Below are positions 46,373 to 54,953 of a stretch of DNA of 64,000 nucleotides, one piece after another. The translations under genes were made by a program, and so were the position numbers. The DNA is from a bacterium (GTDB lineage Bacteria > SZUA-182 > DTGQ01), in contig JAILZY010000002.1 of assembly GCA_023512255.1 (NCBI GenBank), forward strand, positions 1 through 64,000, given 5' to 3'. Under the pieces are notes generated by a model. The model did not search any database and had not been told where the DNA came from. It saw only the letters and a list, made by a program, of their open reading frames with translations. Each line of letters begins with the position of its first letter. Position 1 is the first letter of the stretch.

Positions 46373-47089
46373 ATGAGGAATATATTTGCCATCTTTAAAA
46401 AAGAATTTCGGAGTTACTTTAACTCTCCGATCGCTTATATCTTTATCACCGCTTTTCTGGTTTTCAGCGGCTGGCTTTTTTTCCGCGGCTTTTTCCTGAT
46501 TGGAGAGGCCACCATGAGACCCTTTTTCTCCATCCTCCCCTGGGAATTCCTCTTCTTTGTTCCGGCAGTAACCATGCGAATGTGGGCAGAGGAAAAAAAG
46601 CTTGGGACGATCGAGCTCCTCATGACCTTTCCACTCAACGACTATGAGATCGTTATCGGCAAATTTCTGGCCGCATTTCTCTTCCTAACGATTACCGTAC
46701 TGTTGACCTTCCCTTTCCCGCTGACTCTCTTTTACCTTAACAAGCCTGATATTGGACCAATTATCGGAGGATATTTGGGAGCACTTCTCATGGGAGCTGC
46801 CTACCTGTCAATCGGGCTTTTCATCTCCAGCCTGACTGAAAATCAGATCGTGGCCTTCATTGTCAGTATCTTTACCTGCTTTGCCCTGTTTATCATCGGC
46901 GAGCAGATTGTGCTCACCGCCCTGCCAAGCTGGCTGGCTCCAATATTTAGTTTCCTTGGCTTGGGGTACCATTTTGAGAGTATTGGACGGGGAGTGATCG
47001 ACTCTCGCGATCTTATCTATTATATTTCAGTCATTATCTTTTTCTTATTCCTTAACATTCGATCCGTCGAAAGCCGGAAATGGAGATAA
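46373..47089 (+). CDS. ABC-2 type permease (GldF-like)
   Basis: The 238-aa integral membrane protein has six predicted helices and begins IFAIFKKEFRSYFNSPIAYIFI. The motif MRMWAEEKKLGTIELLMTFPL is the family hallmark. It is the membrane half of the transporter with the preceding ATPase. Its stop lies at 47087-47089, next to the GldG-like start. Confidence 0.92.
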   Translation: MRNIFAIFKKEFRSYFNSPIAYIFITAFLVFSGWLFFRGFFLIGEATMRPFFSILPWEFLFFVPAVTMRMWAEEKKLGTIELLMTFPLNDYEIVIGKFLAAFLFLTITVLLTFPFPLTLFYLNKPDIGPIIGGYLGALLMGAAYLSIGLFISSLTENQIVAFIVSIFTCFALFIIGEQIVLTALPSWLAPIFSFLGLGYHFESIGRGVIDSRDLIYYISVIIFFLFLNIRSVESRKWR

Positions 47090-47103
47090 AACTGGAGAAA
47101 ACT

Positions 47104-48711
47104 ATGGGATTAAGAAAAGTAAAATACAGTAGCAATCTTTTTCTGACTATCCTTATTCTGCTGGGGATTTTAGGAACAATTAACTTTATCTCACACCGCC
47201 ACTTCATACGCTTCGATCTCACTTCCGAAAAGATGTACAGCATCTCAAAATCCACCCAGAATGCCCTGGCTAAACTGAACGACGTAGTTAACATCAAGGT
47301 GTATTTTTCCAAAGAATTGCCTCCGCAACTGGCTACCCTGAATAGCCAAGTGCGGGACATACTGGATGAATACAAGGCTTACAGCCACGGTAAGCTTTTG
47401 ATCGAATTCATTGATCCTGCCTCAGACCAAAGTCTTGAGCAGCGAATGAATTTCATCGGTATCCCGAAGGTCCAACTGAATGTTTTTCAGAAGGATCAGG
47501 CTCAACTGACCAATGTTTATCTTGGAATGATGATTCTCTACCAGGATAAAAAGGAAATCATTCCCGTAATTCAGGACACCAGAAACCTTGAGTACGATCT
47601 GACCAGTGCTATTATTCGGGTTACCCAGAAAGAGCCCAAAACCGTGGGTTTCTTAACCAGCATCCCAGAGCAAGATTTCAAGGACATGACCACGCGGGTC
47701 AGGGAGGATCTTGGCAAGCAGTATACGGTGAATATTCTGGATCTAAAGAAAGAGGAAAAAATCCCCAGCTCAGTCAATACCCTAATTGTCATGGCGCCAG
47801 AGGAAACTAGCGAGCGAGCTCAATACGAAATCGACCAATTTATTATGCGCGGGGGCAAAGCCATTTTCCTCCTGGATACGATAAAAATCGACAAAAAGAA
47901 CATGCTTCAGACCCAGCAGGTCAAGCACAACCTGGATGATATGCTGACCCACTACGGTGTTAAGGTCAACAACGATCTGGCCCTGGATCGCTACAGTGCT
48001 ACAGTAGGATTTAATCGTGGATTTTTCAGCTTCCGCATCCCCTATCCCTTCTGGCCAAAAGCAATCGCTCAGAACCTGGATCAGAAAAGCCCGATCGTCA
48101 ATAAGCTTGGCTCGATCACCTTCCCCTGGACCAGCTCCCTGGAGCTTCTGACTGGCAGGCTCAAAACCCTAGGGGCCGAAGGAACCGTTTTGGCCAAAAC
48201 CTCAACTCATGGTTGGACCACCAGTGGAAGCTATAACCTTGATCCTGGCCAAAGATTTGAGATGCCCTCTGAAATGAAAAGCATTCCCCTGGCAGTCCTG
48301 GTAAGCGGAAAATTTAAAAGCTTCTTTGAAAATAAGCCGGCTCCACCAAAGACAGCCGCGGCCACACCTGAGGAGATTCAGTCCCAGGCCCAGGAGTCTC
48401 CGATCAAGGAAAGCCCCCTGACCCATATTCTGGTCGTAGGCAACTCCCGTATGATTACCGATGGTTTTTATCAGCCGGGCGAGAATGCGAGCTTCTTTCT
48501 AAACAGCGTTGACTGGCTGACCATGGGCGATGCTCTCATTGGGATTCGCTCCCGTGAAAATACCGAGCATCCCTTGAAACCCACCGAGCCCCATCAGCGG
48601 ACCACCATCAGGTATATCAACATCTTCGGGGTTTCGATAATGCTCATTATCTTTGGATTAGCCAGAGCCTGGCTGAACAATAAACGAAAAACCGCATGGC
48701 TCGATAACTAA
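47104..48711 (+). CDS. GldG-like auxiliary component of the ABC transporter
   Basis: The 535-aa protein has an N-terminal transmembrane helix (FLTILILLGILGTINFI), then a large extracytoplasmic domain beginning RFDLTSEKMYSISKSTQNALAKL and containing VKVYFSKELPPQL-type and FIDPASD motifs. A C-terminal helix (YINIFGVSIMLIIFGLARAW) completes the GldG family plan. ATG 47104, with CTGGAG seven bases before it, is preferred over ATG 47080, which overlaps the permease end. It probably forms the external part of the exporter. Confidence 0.88.
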   Translation: MGLRKVKYSSNLFLTILILLGILGTINFISHRHFIRFDLTSEKMYSISKSTQNALAKLNDVVNIKVYFSKELPPQLATLNSQVRDILDEYKAYSHGKLLIEFIDPASDQSLEQRMNFIGIPKVQLNVFQKDQAQLTNVYLGMMILYQDKKEIIPVIQDTRNLEYDLTSAIIRVTQKEPKTVGFLTSIPEQDFKDMTTRVREDLGKQYTVNILDLKKEEKIPSSVNTLIVMAPEETSERAQYEIDQFIMRGGKAIFLLDTIKIDKKNMLQTQQVKHNLDDMLTHYGVKVNNDLALDRYSATVGFNRGFFSFRIPYPFWPKAIAQNLDQKSPIVNKLGSITFPWTSSLELLTGRLKTLGAEGTVLAKTSTHGWTTSGSYNLDPGQRFEMPSEMKSIPLAVLVSGKFKSFFENKPAPPKTAAATPEEIQSQAQESPIKESPLTHILVVGNSRMITDGFYQPGENASFFLNSVDWLTMGDALIGIRSRENTEHPLKPTEPHQRTTIRYINIFGVSIMLIIFGLARAWLNNKRKTAWLDN

Positions 48712-48730
48712 GTTTGAAGGAGATGAGAGC

Positions 48731-49915
48731 ATGAAATTCAAAAAAACCCTGATTCTTTTTGTCGTTTTGGTTTTTTTACTTCTCATTGCCTATCTGCTGG
48801 AACGCCCCCGAGGAACAATCCAGCCATTGAGCCTGTTCCCCGATTTTACCATTGATGCGGCCAGTCTGATCCATATCCACAATCGAGGCAACAAGGATGA
48901 GGCCCCGGTTACTCTGGTCAAGAGCGGCCAGGATTGGAAGATCGAGAATGAGCAGGGATTTCCGGCTGATTCTGAACTGGTTAAAAAAGCCTTAGAATCC
49001 ATATCAGAGCTAAAGAAAGCGAATAATGTAGTCTCCAAAAACCCTGAAAATCAAAAACTCTATGAGGTCGATCCCAATCAGGGTATCGAGGTCAAGGTTA
49101 GCGACGCAAAAAAGAAGAATTTGGCTAATTTTTTCGTCGGCAAGACAGGCCCGGACTTTATGAGCACCTACATCCGCAAGGCTGACTCCAATGAGGTCCT
49201 GCTGTGTGAAGGGTATCATCTACGGTCGGCTTTCAGTCGCACGGCGAAAAACTGGTACGATCTGAATATCTGTAAATTTACTCCAGAGGAAATCACCAAG
49301 ATCGAAATCGCCGAGGCGGGAAGAAAACTGACCCTGAAAAAGGATAAGGAAAATTGGCAACTTACCGACCCCAATCAGCAGCAGGCACAGGCTAAAAAGA
49401 ATCTGGCCGACGATATGGCCAATACCCTGTCTCGGCTTCGGGCCATTGATCTTCTCCGGGCAGAGCCGGATAAATTTGCCGAATATCAACTGAATCCGCC
49501 AGCCCGCCAGCTTACTGTCTTTCTGACCGATGGGACAGACAAAAAGATCAGCATCGGCAAGAAGAACGACCAGAACCAGTACTATGTAAAAGCGGAAAAA
49601 GATGTTATTTACCTGGTTGCCCAATACCATGTCGATCGGCTAAATAAAAGTTTCGAAGAGCTGAAAGAGCCACCCCCTCAGGCAGATCCGAACAGTGCCA
49701 AACAGCCGACAGCGGAAAATCCTGCGGCGACAGGAGAAGGGGAAACTTCAGACGCTGAAGGGAAACCGCAAGATGGATCCGCCGCAAGCACTACAGCGGC
49801 CAGCACAGGATCAGTCGCTGGGCAGGCCTCCTTCGGCGCTGGGCAGCCTACCGCGGCTAAGACACCACCTGCTGTAGCTGCACCACAGGCTCCGGAGAAG
49901 GAGAAGGCCAAATAG
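48731..49915 (+). CDS. DUF4340-domain protein
   Basis: The 394-aa protein has an N-terminal transmembrane helix (TLILFVVLVFLLLIAYLL) and DUF4340 repeats marked by PVTLVKSGQDWKIENEQGFPAD and LTLKKDKENWQLTDPNQQQA. About 70 Ala/Pro/Gly/Gln-rich residues at the end look disordered. DUF4340 proteins regularly end GldA-F-G clusters and are thought to be its periplasmic partner. GAAGGAGATGAGAG precedes ATG 48731. Confidence 0.88.
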   Translation: MKFKKTLILFVVLVFLLLIAYLLERPRGTIQPLSLFPDFTIDAASLIHIHNRGNKDEAPVTLVKSGQDWKIENEQGFPADSELVKKALESISELKKANNVVSKNPENQKLYEVDPNQGIEVKVSDAKKKNLANFFVGKTGPDFMSTYIRKADSNEVLLCEGYHLRSAFSRTAKNWYDLNICKFTPEEITKIEIAEAGRKLTLKKDKENWQLTDPNQQQAQAKKNLADDMANTLSRLRAIDLLRAEPDKFAEYQLNPPARQLTVFLTDGTDKKISIGKKNDQNQYYVKAEKDVIYLVAQYHVDRLNKSFEELKEPPPQADPNSAKQPTAENPAATGEGETSDAEGKPQDGSAASTTAASTGSVAGQASFGAGQPTAAKTPPAVAAPQAPEKEKAK

Positions 49916-49963
49916 CTAAAACCTCAAGCCGCGAGCAGAAATTTTTCGGCCAAAACCGCATAA

Positions 49964-50008
49964 CCCAAGGGGGCGGAAACTTCCCCCTTGGGCCCACCCC
50001 TTAAGGGG
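49964..50008 (+). terminator. Two successive hairpins after the Bat-Gld block
   Basis: CCCAAGGGGG pairs with CCCCCTTGGG (49964-49992). It is followed by the palindrome CCCCTTAAGGGG (49997-50008). These likely end the transcript begun upstream of moxR or at the ABC cluster. Confidence 0.65.
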
Positions 50009-50461
50009 AAAAATTTATGCTAAAGTTGTGCAGGTGTATGCGCCTCCCCCAGCCCTACCCGCACAGGAAAAGAGCCATCAGGGAGAAAACCCTGGGCCCG
50101 GACCACTCCTGCGGCCCTACCTCCTGAGGAAAAGCGCCGCGTGGTGCACGCCCCGCATGGTGATACGCCCTGCATGGTGATACGGCGATGATGATCCCTA
50201 ATGGCCTTGTTACCCCCTGAAAGGGAAAGCCCCTCAAAGGACAGGAGATGAGGTTATAGTGAAGAAGGCAATAAGCCTGATGATGATAAGGAGGCCGAAG
50301 ATATTGCACCAAGTTGCATAAATATGCAAAGTTTTTCATATCCTCTTATTACTAAAAGTGAATAAATGAGTGAATAAATGTTTTTAAGACCTTAGGGTAA
50401 AGTAAGATTTTAAGATAAAGGTATATAATCCCCGGTTAGAAAAAGATATATATACCCAGCT
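50009..50461. other. G+C-rich, hairpin-rich non-coding stretch of unknown role
   Basis: Bases 50030-50230 are much richer in G+C than the flanks. They hold CAGGG-AGAAAA-CCCTG and a direct repeat GCATGGTGATACG (50155-50167, 50172-50184). No tRNA fold or riboswitch I know (c-di-GMP-I, cobalamin, TPP) fits. It may encode a structured RNA. The right part is A+T-rich. Confidence 0.3.
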
Positions 50462-50479
50462 TTGGCACTGAAATTGCAA
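50462..50479 (+). promoter_or_regulatory. Sigma-54 (-24/-12) promoter for the low-complexity secreted proteins
   Basis: TTGGCACTGAAATTGCAA matches the sigma-54 consensus: TGGCAC at -24, TTGC at -12, with GG and GC exactly ten bases apart. Transcription would begin near 50489, about 80 bases before the start codon. Confidence 0.8.
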
Positions 50480-50570
50480 AGTTAATAGTATGTTGATTTT
50501 TATCATGATGTTGGCTAGGAAAGCGTTCATAAATAACAGAGTAGAATCTTAAGAAGAGGTTAGAAATAGC

Positions 50571-51929
50571 ATGAGGTTAGGGGAGAAGTTATTCGGTATT
50601 TTTGTAGCTATTGTCGGGATTATTTTAGCGGGGTTTAGGATGACAGAGGTTGTAGATTTAGCGTATGCCAGCAGTGGGGCGAGGGAAATCGTGTCTATGA
50701 CTAAAACGGTCAGTGTGGCTAACTCTCCCCGGGTATATGATTCCATCGCTCTCAAGGTAAAAACTACGCAGCCATTCAAGGTTTGTGTGCAGGTCTATAC
50801 CTCGGAAGGCGAATATTGGATTACCTATTCGTCGACCTACAGTGGATCACCAAAATACGATCAGGAAACAGGTATGATTGAGGCCAGGCTGGGACAGTCT
50901 GTAGAGAATGGACAATGGAATACCATCGAATTGAATGTAAGCTTGACCCTGCAAGAGGAGGCCTTAATCAGTGGCCATGCTCCCTTTAGCCTGCGCAATA
51001 TCATGAAGATCAGCCTGCTCGGCAGCGACTTTGGGGTCCGCTACGTTAGCGTATTCTATACGGACAGCGATGGATCAAAGAAATACCAGCCTCTTGATAA
51101 GGATAGGTATGGAAGCGACAATTTCAGTCTACCAGATATTACCCCACCAAGCTACAAAAAAACCTGGCAAGGGTGGGAGTTAACCGATCCTGAGTATTTC
51201 ACCATCCAATATGATGAAAATCTAGTCAGTTATCTCCAGGCTCAAGGCCCTCTGAGTGAAAGCCACTCAGAAGGCTCTTCCAGTCAAAATCGGACCGGGG
51301 ATGCCGTTGTCTACTCTCCTACTGATCTGGGCAGCTCTTACTACTCTCCCTACTCAGCCCTGGGAGGATACTATGACAACTATTATGGGGCCTGGTACGG
51401 CGGCCTAGGGTATTATAACTATCTTGGTTATGGATTTCCATTCTTGTACGGCCCGTTTGGGCTTGGCTACGGCGGTCTCTTCGGCCTCGGCTACGGTCTT
51501 CTTGGCCTTGGAGGCTTATTTGGCTATGGGCTGGGTGGCTATTTCTATCCACCGCCACTATATGGGCTTGGCTACGGTCTTGGAGGGTTTGGTCTTCCCT
51601 ACTCAAGCTACGGCTATCCTTATTCCCTCTATGGCGGCTTCCTCAACTCTCCACTTGGGTTAGGCTTTTCTTCTCTGCTGGGAACAGAGCTTAGCAGCTC
51701 AGATCTATTGAGCAGCCTGTCGAGTCTGCCGACCAATACCATCTCGCTGCCGACTCTTGTCCCCTCGACCAGTCAGGTGAGTTTATCCTCAATCCTGGGG
51801 TTGAGCAATCTGGGAATATCGGGGCTATCCGATATTACCGTACCGATAACTACCTATACACCCGGATCGACCACGATCACCTTGCCAGATTTGTCAAGCC
51901 TCCTCTCTTCAACCACAAGTACAATTTAA
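50571..51929 (+). CDS. Secreted protein with a beta domain and a Gly/Tyr/Leu-rich low-complexity region
   Basis: The 452-aa protein has an N-terminal signal segment (LFGIFVAIVGIILAG). A beta-rich domain of about 150 residues contains LKVKTTQPFKVCVQVYT, ARLGQSVENGQWNTIELNV and MKISLLGSDFGVRYVSVFY. About 100 residues of Gly/Tyr/Leu/Phe repeats follow (residues 245-355, for example GLGYGLLGLGGLFGYGLGG), then a Ser/Thr/Leu-rich tail. No known family name comes to mind. The beta domain is shared with the next gene and with the 22795-25098 protein. The aromatic-glycine region resembles self-assembling structural or adhesive proteins. A sigma-54 promoter lies upstream. The next gene follows after 49 bases. 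Confidence 0.65.
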   Translation: MRLGEKLFGIFVAIVGIILAGFRMTEVVDLAYASSGAREIVSMTKTVSVANSPRVYDSIALKVKTTQPFKVCVQVYTSEGEYWITYSSTYSGSPKYDQETGMIEARLGQSVENGQWNTIELNVSLTLQEEALISGHAPFSLRNIMKISLLGSDFGVRYVSVFYTDSDGSKKYQPLDKDRYGSDNFSLPDITPPSYKKTWQGWELTDPEYFTIQYDENLVSYLQAQGPLSESHSEGSSSQNRTGDAVVYSPTDLGSSYYSPYSALGGYYDNYYGAWYGGLGYYNYLGYGFPFLYGPFGLGYGGLFGLGYGLLGLGGLFGYGLGGYFYPPPLYGLGYGLGGFGLPYSSYGYPYSLYGGFLNSPLGLGFSSLLGTELSSSDLLSSLSSLPTNTISLPTLVPSTSQVSLSSILGLSNLGISGLSDITVPITTYTPGSTTITLPDLSSLLSSTTSTI

Positions 51930-51978
51930 AAGGTACGAGAAAAGATAAGAGACCAGAGAAGGGGCGGGAGAGAAGGAG

Positions 51979-53199
51979 ATGAAAGAGAAAAACGGGCGGT
52001 GGTTAGTAGGGTTATTGGGCCAGTTATGGCGGTGGTTATTGCTCGCCCTAATAGTAGTGGCCATAGGGTGGGGGACCACCAGGGCAGCGGGAGCAGCCGA
52101 GTCTTCCCCAAAGTCAGTCTATATCTTCAAGGAGCTAGAAGGCAGAGCCTATCGACAAGAGAATATTCGGCTTTCGATCAAGAGCCAGGATTCGCTGATC
52201 ATTTCCCTGCGCCTTGGGACAAGCAAAGGAACAAGCCGCTGGGTAAATTTTACTACCAGCGCGGGCTCACCCTCATATCAGGCCGATTTGATCGAAATTC
52301 CTCTTGGCCGCTCTATTACCGATGGAGCCTGGCATGAGGTTGAGCTTCTCGACCTTGGGGGAATCCTTGCCCGAGGTGGAGATACCTATAACCATATCGA
52401 GAAGATCGGTATCCGAGGAACAGCTTTCCAGCTGGGGAAGATAGAGTTCTTTTCAGGGGATGCCAATGCTCCTATCAGCGTTCAGGTTATGAGCTTTGAC
52501 CATCCTGAGATCTCGAACATGAATCAGTATGGCTGGTACTCGAATGACAGCAGTATAGAGGCTACCCTCCATTATCCGCCGGAAGGTGGCTATCTTGAGG
52601 TTAAGGGGAAAACATCGGCCCTGTCTCAGCAAACAACTCAAAAGCAGCAGGGTGGACAAAAGGAGGCGACAGCCTCTTCTTTCAGCCAGCTCTCTGCCAG
52701 CCAAAGCTGGTATTTCCCCTTCTCAGCCCCATCGAGCTATCCCTTTTTCTCTGATTGGACCGCAGGACCTGTCTATCCGCCCTATATACCTCCACTGCGG
52801 CCTTTTCCGCCGCTCTTTGGGCTTGGCTATCCACCAGGGACAGCGCCCTATGGCTTTGGTCCTCAGCCTGTACTCTCTTTACTGACTCTGGCTGGACTGC
52901 CGGCATACTTCAGCGATCCCAATCCGGGTTATCCCTACTCGGCAGGGGGGTATAACTTTGCCACTCTTTTTGCTACCGGCAGCAGCCCTTATCCCTTTGC
53001 CAGCCCCTTCCCTGCCCAGACTTACAGCTACCTAGCTCCTCCTCTTGCTCCGTTTGATCCGACATATAATATCTATACCTCAACCGTCACTTCTACCCTT
53101 GCTCCCACAGCTACCCTCTCCGGGCTCCTGACCGCCATCAGCATTGGTGGCGGTGGAGGAGGTGGCGGCCCAGGCTTTGCCGGCGGAGCTTTAATCTAG
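51979..53199 (+). CDS. Secreted protein with the same beta domain and a Pro/Tyr/Phe/Gly-rich region
   Basis: The 406-aa protein has a signal peptide (LLGQLWRWLLLALIVVAIGW, cleavage near AAGAAE). Its beta domain has LSIKSQDSLIISLRLGTS, IPLGRSITDGAWHEVELLD and KIGIRGTAFQLGKIEFFSG, collinear with the domain of the preceding gene. From about residue 235 the sequence is rich in Pro, Tyr, Phe, Gly and Ser (YPPYIPPLRPFPPLFGLGYP) and it ends with eight glycines and FAGGALI. It is almost certainly co-transcribed with 50571-51929. An extracellular structural role is inferred. GAGAGAAGGAG precedes ATG 51979. Confidence 0.65.
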   Translation: MKEKNGRWLVGLLGQLWRWLLLALIVVAIGWGTTRAAGAAESSPKSVYIFKELEGRAYRQENIRLSIKSQDSLIISLRLGTSKGTSRWVNFTTSAGSPSYQADLIEIPLGRSITDGAWHEVELLDLGGILARGGDTYNHIEKIGIRGTAFQLGKIEFFSGDANAPISVQVMSFDHPEISNMNQYGWYSNDSSIEATLHYPPEGGYLEVKGKTSALSQQTTQKQQGGQKEATASSFSQLSASQSWYFPFSAPSSYPFFSDWTAGPVYPPYIPPLRPFPPLFGLGYPPGTAPYGFGPQPVLSLLTLAGLPAYFSDPNPGYPYSAGGYNFATLFATGSSPYPFASPFPAQTYSYLAPPLAPFDPTYNIYTSTVTSTLAPTATLSGLLTAISIGGGGGGGGPGFAGGALI

Positions 53200-53284
53200 G
53201 GGGCAGCCTAGGAGCACAAGCCTTGAGCCACTGGGGGGGAACATGAGCCACCGGGGCGGGTTTGTTTGCAGGCAGCAAAAATCT

Positions 53285-53350
53285 CTACTATACCTTGAAC
53301 TTATTGAAAGTTATCTTTCATACCAAACCCACTAAAAATCGAGGGTTCTT
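53285..53350 (+). repeat. CTACACTTTTGC family, partial copy 3
   Basis: CTACTATACCTTGAACTT, GAAAGTTATCTTTCATACC and AAATCGAGGGTTC match the core of 20747-20852. The two clear terminal repeats are lost. It lies between the secreted-protein operon and the glnA stop. Confidence 0.5.
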
Positions 53351-54705
53351 TATAGAATAGGCAAATAGCGCTCAATCTCGTAATTTGTCACCCAGGTCCG
53401 ATACTGCTCCCATTCGATCTTCTTATTTTCAATAAATTTCTCAAAGATATGATCCCCAAGCGTCTTCCTTACCAATTCGCTTTTTTCCGTCAAGCAGATA
53501 GCCTCATAAAGGTCGCCGGGCAGAGACTTTATTCCTCTCCTTTTCCGCTCCTCAGCACTCATTTCAAAGATATCCTCTTCGATCGGCTCAGGGATTTCAT
53601 ACCCTTTTTCTATACCCTCAAGACCTGCGGCCAACATAACCGAAAAAGCCAAATAAGGATTGCAAGCCGGATCAGGACAGCGAAGCTCAACGCGGGTAGC
53701 TTTCTCTTTGCCCGGTTTATACATCGGAACTCTAACCAGGGTGGATCTATTTCTCATCGCCCAGGAGATGTAAACCGGAGCCTCATACCCCGGCACCAGT
53801 CTTTTGTACGAATTGACCCATTGGCAGATAATAGAGGTAAACTCAGGGGCATGCTTCAGGATGCCGGCAATATAGGCTTTCCCCTCGCGGGAGAGATGAT
53901 ATTTGTCGTTCGGATCAAAGAAAATATTCTTATCGCCCTTGAACAGGGATTGATGGGTATGCATGCCGCTGCCATTTTGACCCATCAGGGGCTTGGGCAT
54001 AAAAGTTGCGTAAACGCCATGTTTCATAGCTATCTCTTTGACTATCAGCCGGTAGGTCATAGCATGATCAGCCATAGTCAGAGCATCGGTATAGCGCAGA
54101 TCGATTTCATGCTGCGATGGGGCCACTTCGTGGTGAGAGTACTCTACGGCTATTCCCATCCGCTCAAGGGCTAAAACGGTCTCTTTTCGCAGGTCAGAGG
54201 CTAAGTCAAGGGGAGTTTGATCAAAATATCCGCCTTGATCTAGAACTTCCGGCCTTCCATTGCTGGATTTAAAGTAAAAGTATTCAAGCTCAGGTCCCAC
54301 ATAAAAGGTGTATCCTAGATCGGTCGCTCGCTTCAGATTCCTCTTGAGTACGCCCCGTGGATCACCCTTATAAGGAGTGCCGTCAGGCTCGAAAATATCA
54401 CAAAACATCTGAGCGACCGTAACCTCGCCCGGTTTTTCAGGCAGAATCCGAAAAGTAGTAATATCGGGCATGGCGATCATGTCGCTTTCATCAATCCGTG
54501 CATAGCCCTGAATGGAAGATCCATCAAAGCCCATGCCGCTTTCCAGGGCGCCTTCAAGCTCATCAATATTGATCGAAAAACTCTTTAGAAATCCTAATAC
54601 ATCGGTAAACCACAGATGAATAAACCTGACATGGTTATCAGCAGCCAGCTTCAGAATATACTCTTTACTTACTTCCTCATTTTTTGACAATCTATGGTCA
54701 GACAT
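53350..54705 (-). CDS. glnA: Glutamine synthetase, type I-alpha
   Basis: The 451-aa enzyme makes glutamine from glutamate, ammonium and ATP. Motifs are FTDVLGFLKSFSI, GFDGSSIQGYARIDESDM, VEYSHHEVAPSQHEID, NGSGMHTHQSLF and RNRSTLVRVPMYKPGKEKATRVELRCPDPACNPYLAF (read in parts). It lacks the ~25-residue insertion and the NLYDLPP-type tyrosine of adenylylated I-beta enzymes, so covalent control is not expected. ATG 54705 follows GGGAGGAA. The glutamate synthase gene lies upstream on the same strand behind a terminator. An NrpR-like regulator lies nearby. Confidence 0.95.
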   Translation of the reverse strand: MSDHRLSKNEEVSKEYILKLAADNHVRFIHLWFTDVLGFLKSFSINIDELEGALESGMGFDGSSIQGYARIDESDMIAMPDITTFRILPEKPGEVTVAQMFCDIFEPDGTPYKGDPRGVLKRNLKRATDLGYTFYVGPELEYFYFKSSNGRPEVLDQGGYFDQTPLDLASDLRKETVLALERMGIAVEYSHHEVAPSQHEIDLRYTDALTMADHAMTYRLIVKEIAMKHGVYATFMPKPLMGQNGSGMHTHQSLFKGDKNIFFDPNDKYHLSREGKAYIAGILKHAPEFTSIICQWVNSYKRLVPGYEAPVYISWAMRNRSTLVRVPMYKPGKEKATRVELRCPDPACNPYLAFSVMLAAGLEGIEKGYEIPEPIEEDIFEMSAEERKRRGIKSLPGDLYEAICLTEKSELVRKTLGDHIFEKFIENKKIEWEQYRTWVTNYEIERYLPIL

Positions 54706-54847
54706 GGATCAAATTCCTCCCAACTATTGCACGGTCAGATGTTTCCCATCTTTTGTATAGGAGTCCTTTATAGGAGTCCCCATACTGGAGCCTCCCGTAC
54801 TCACCCCGCTTGATGGGAGAGGCTAGGTAAGGATGGTGTAATAAAAA

Positions 54848-54878
54848 GAAGGGGCTGACCACAAAGGCCAACCCCTTC
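54848..54878 (-). terminator. Rho-independent terminator between gltB and glnA
   Basis: A 13-bp stem with wobble pairs (54848-54860 with 54866-54878) is followed on the minus strand by TTTTTATT. It would reduce read-through from gltB into glnA. Confidence 0.8.
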
Positions 54879-54953
54879 AATCCGATCAGGACAAAAAGTT
54901 ATCGAAACTGAAACTAGTCCAGAATTGGTCATTCTCTTCACGGCAGCAGCAGA

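Noticed and set aside
50009-50240. c-di-GMP-I riboswitch or tRNA in the G+C-rich stretch
   Set aside because: The conserved GGCAAACC / GGGACGCAAAGCC segments of the riboswitch and any cloverleaf are absent.
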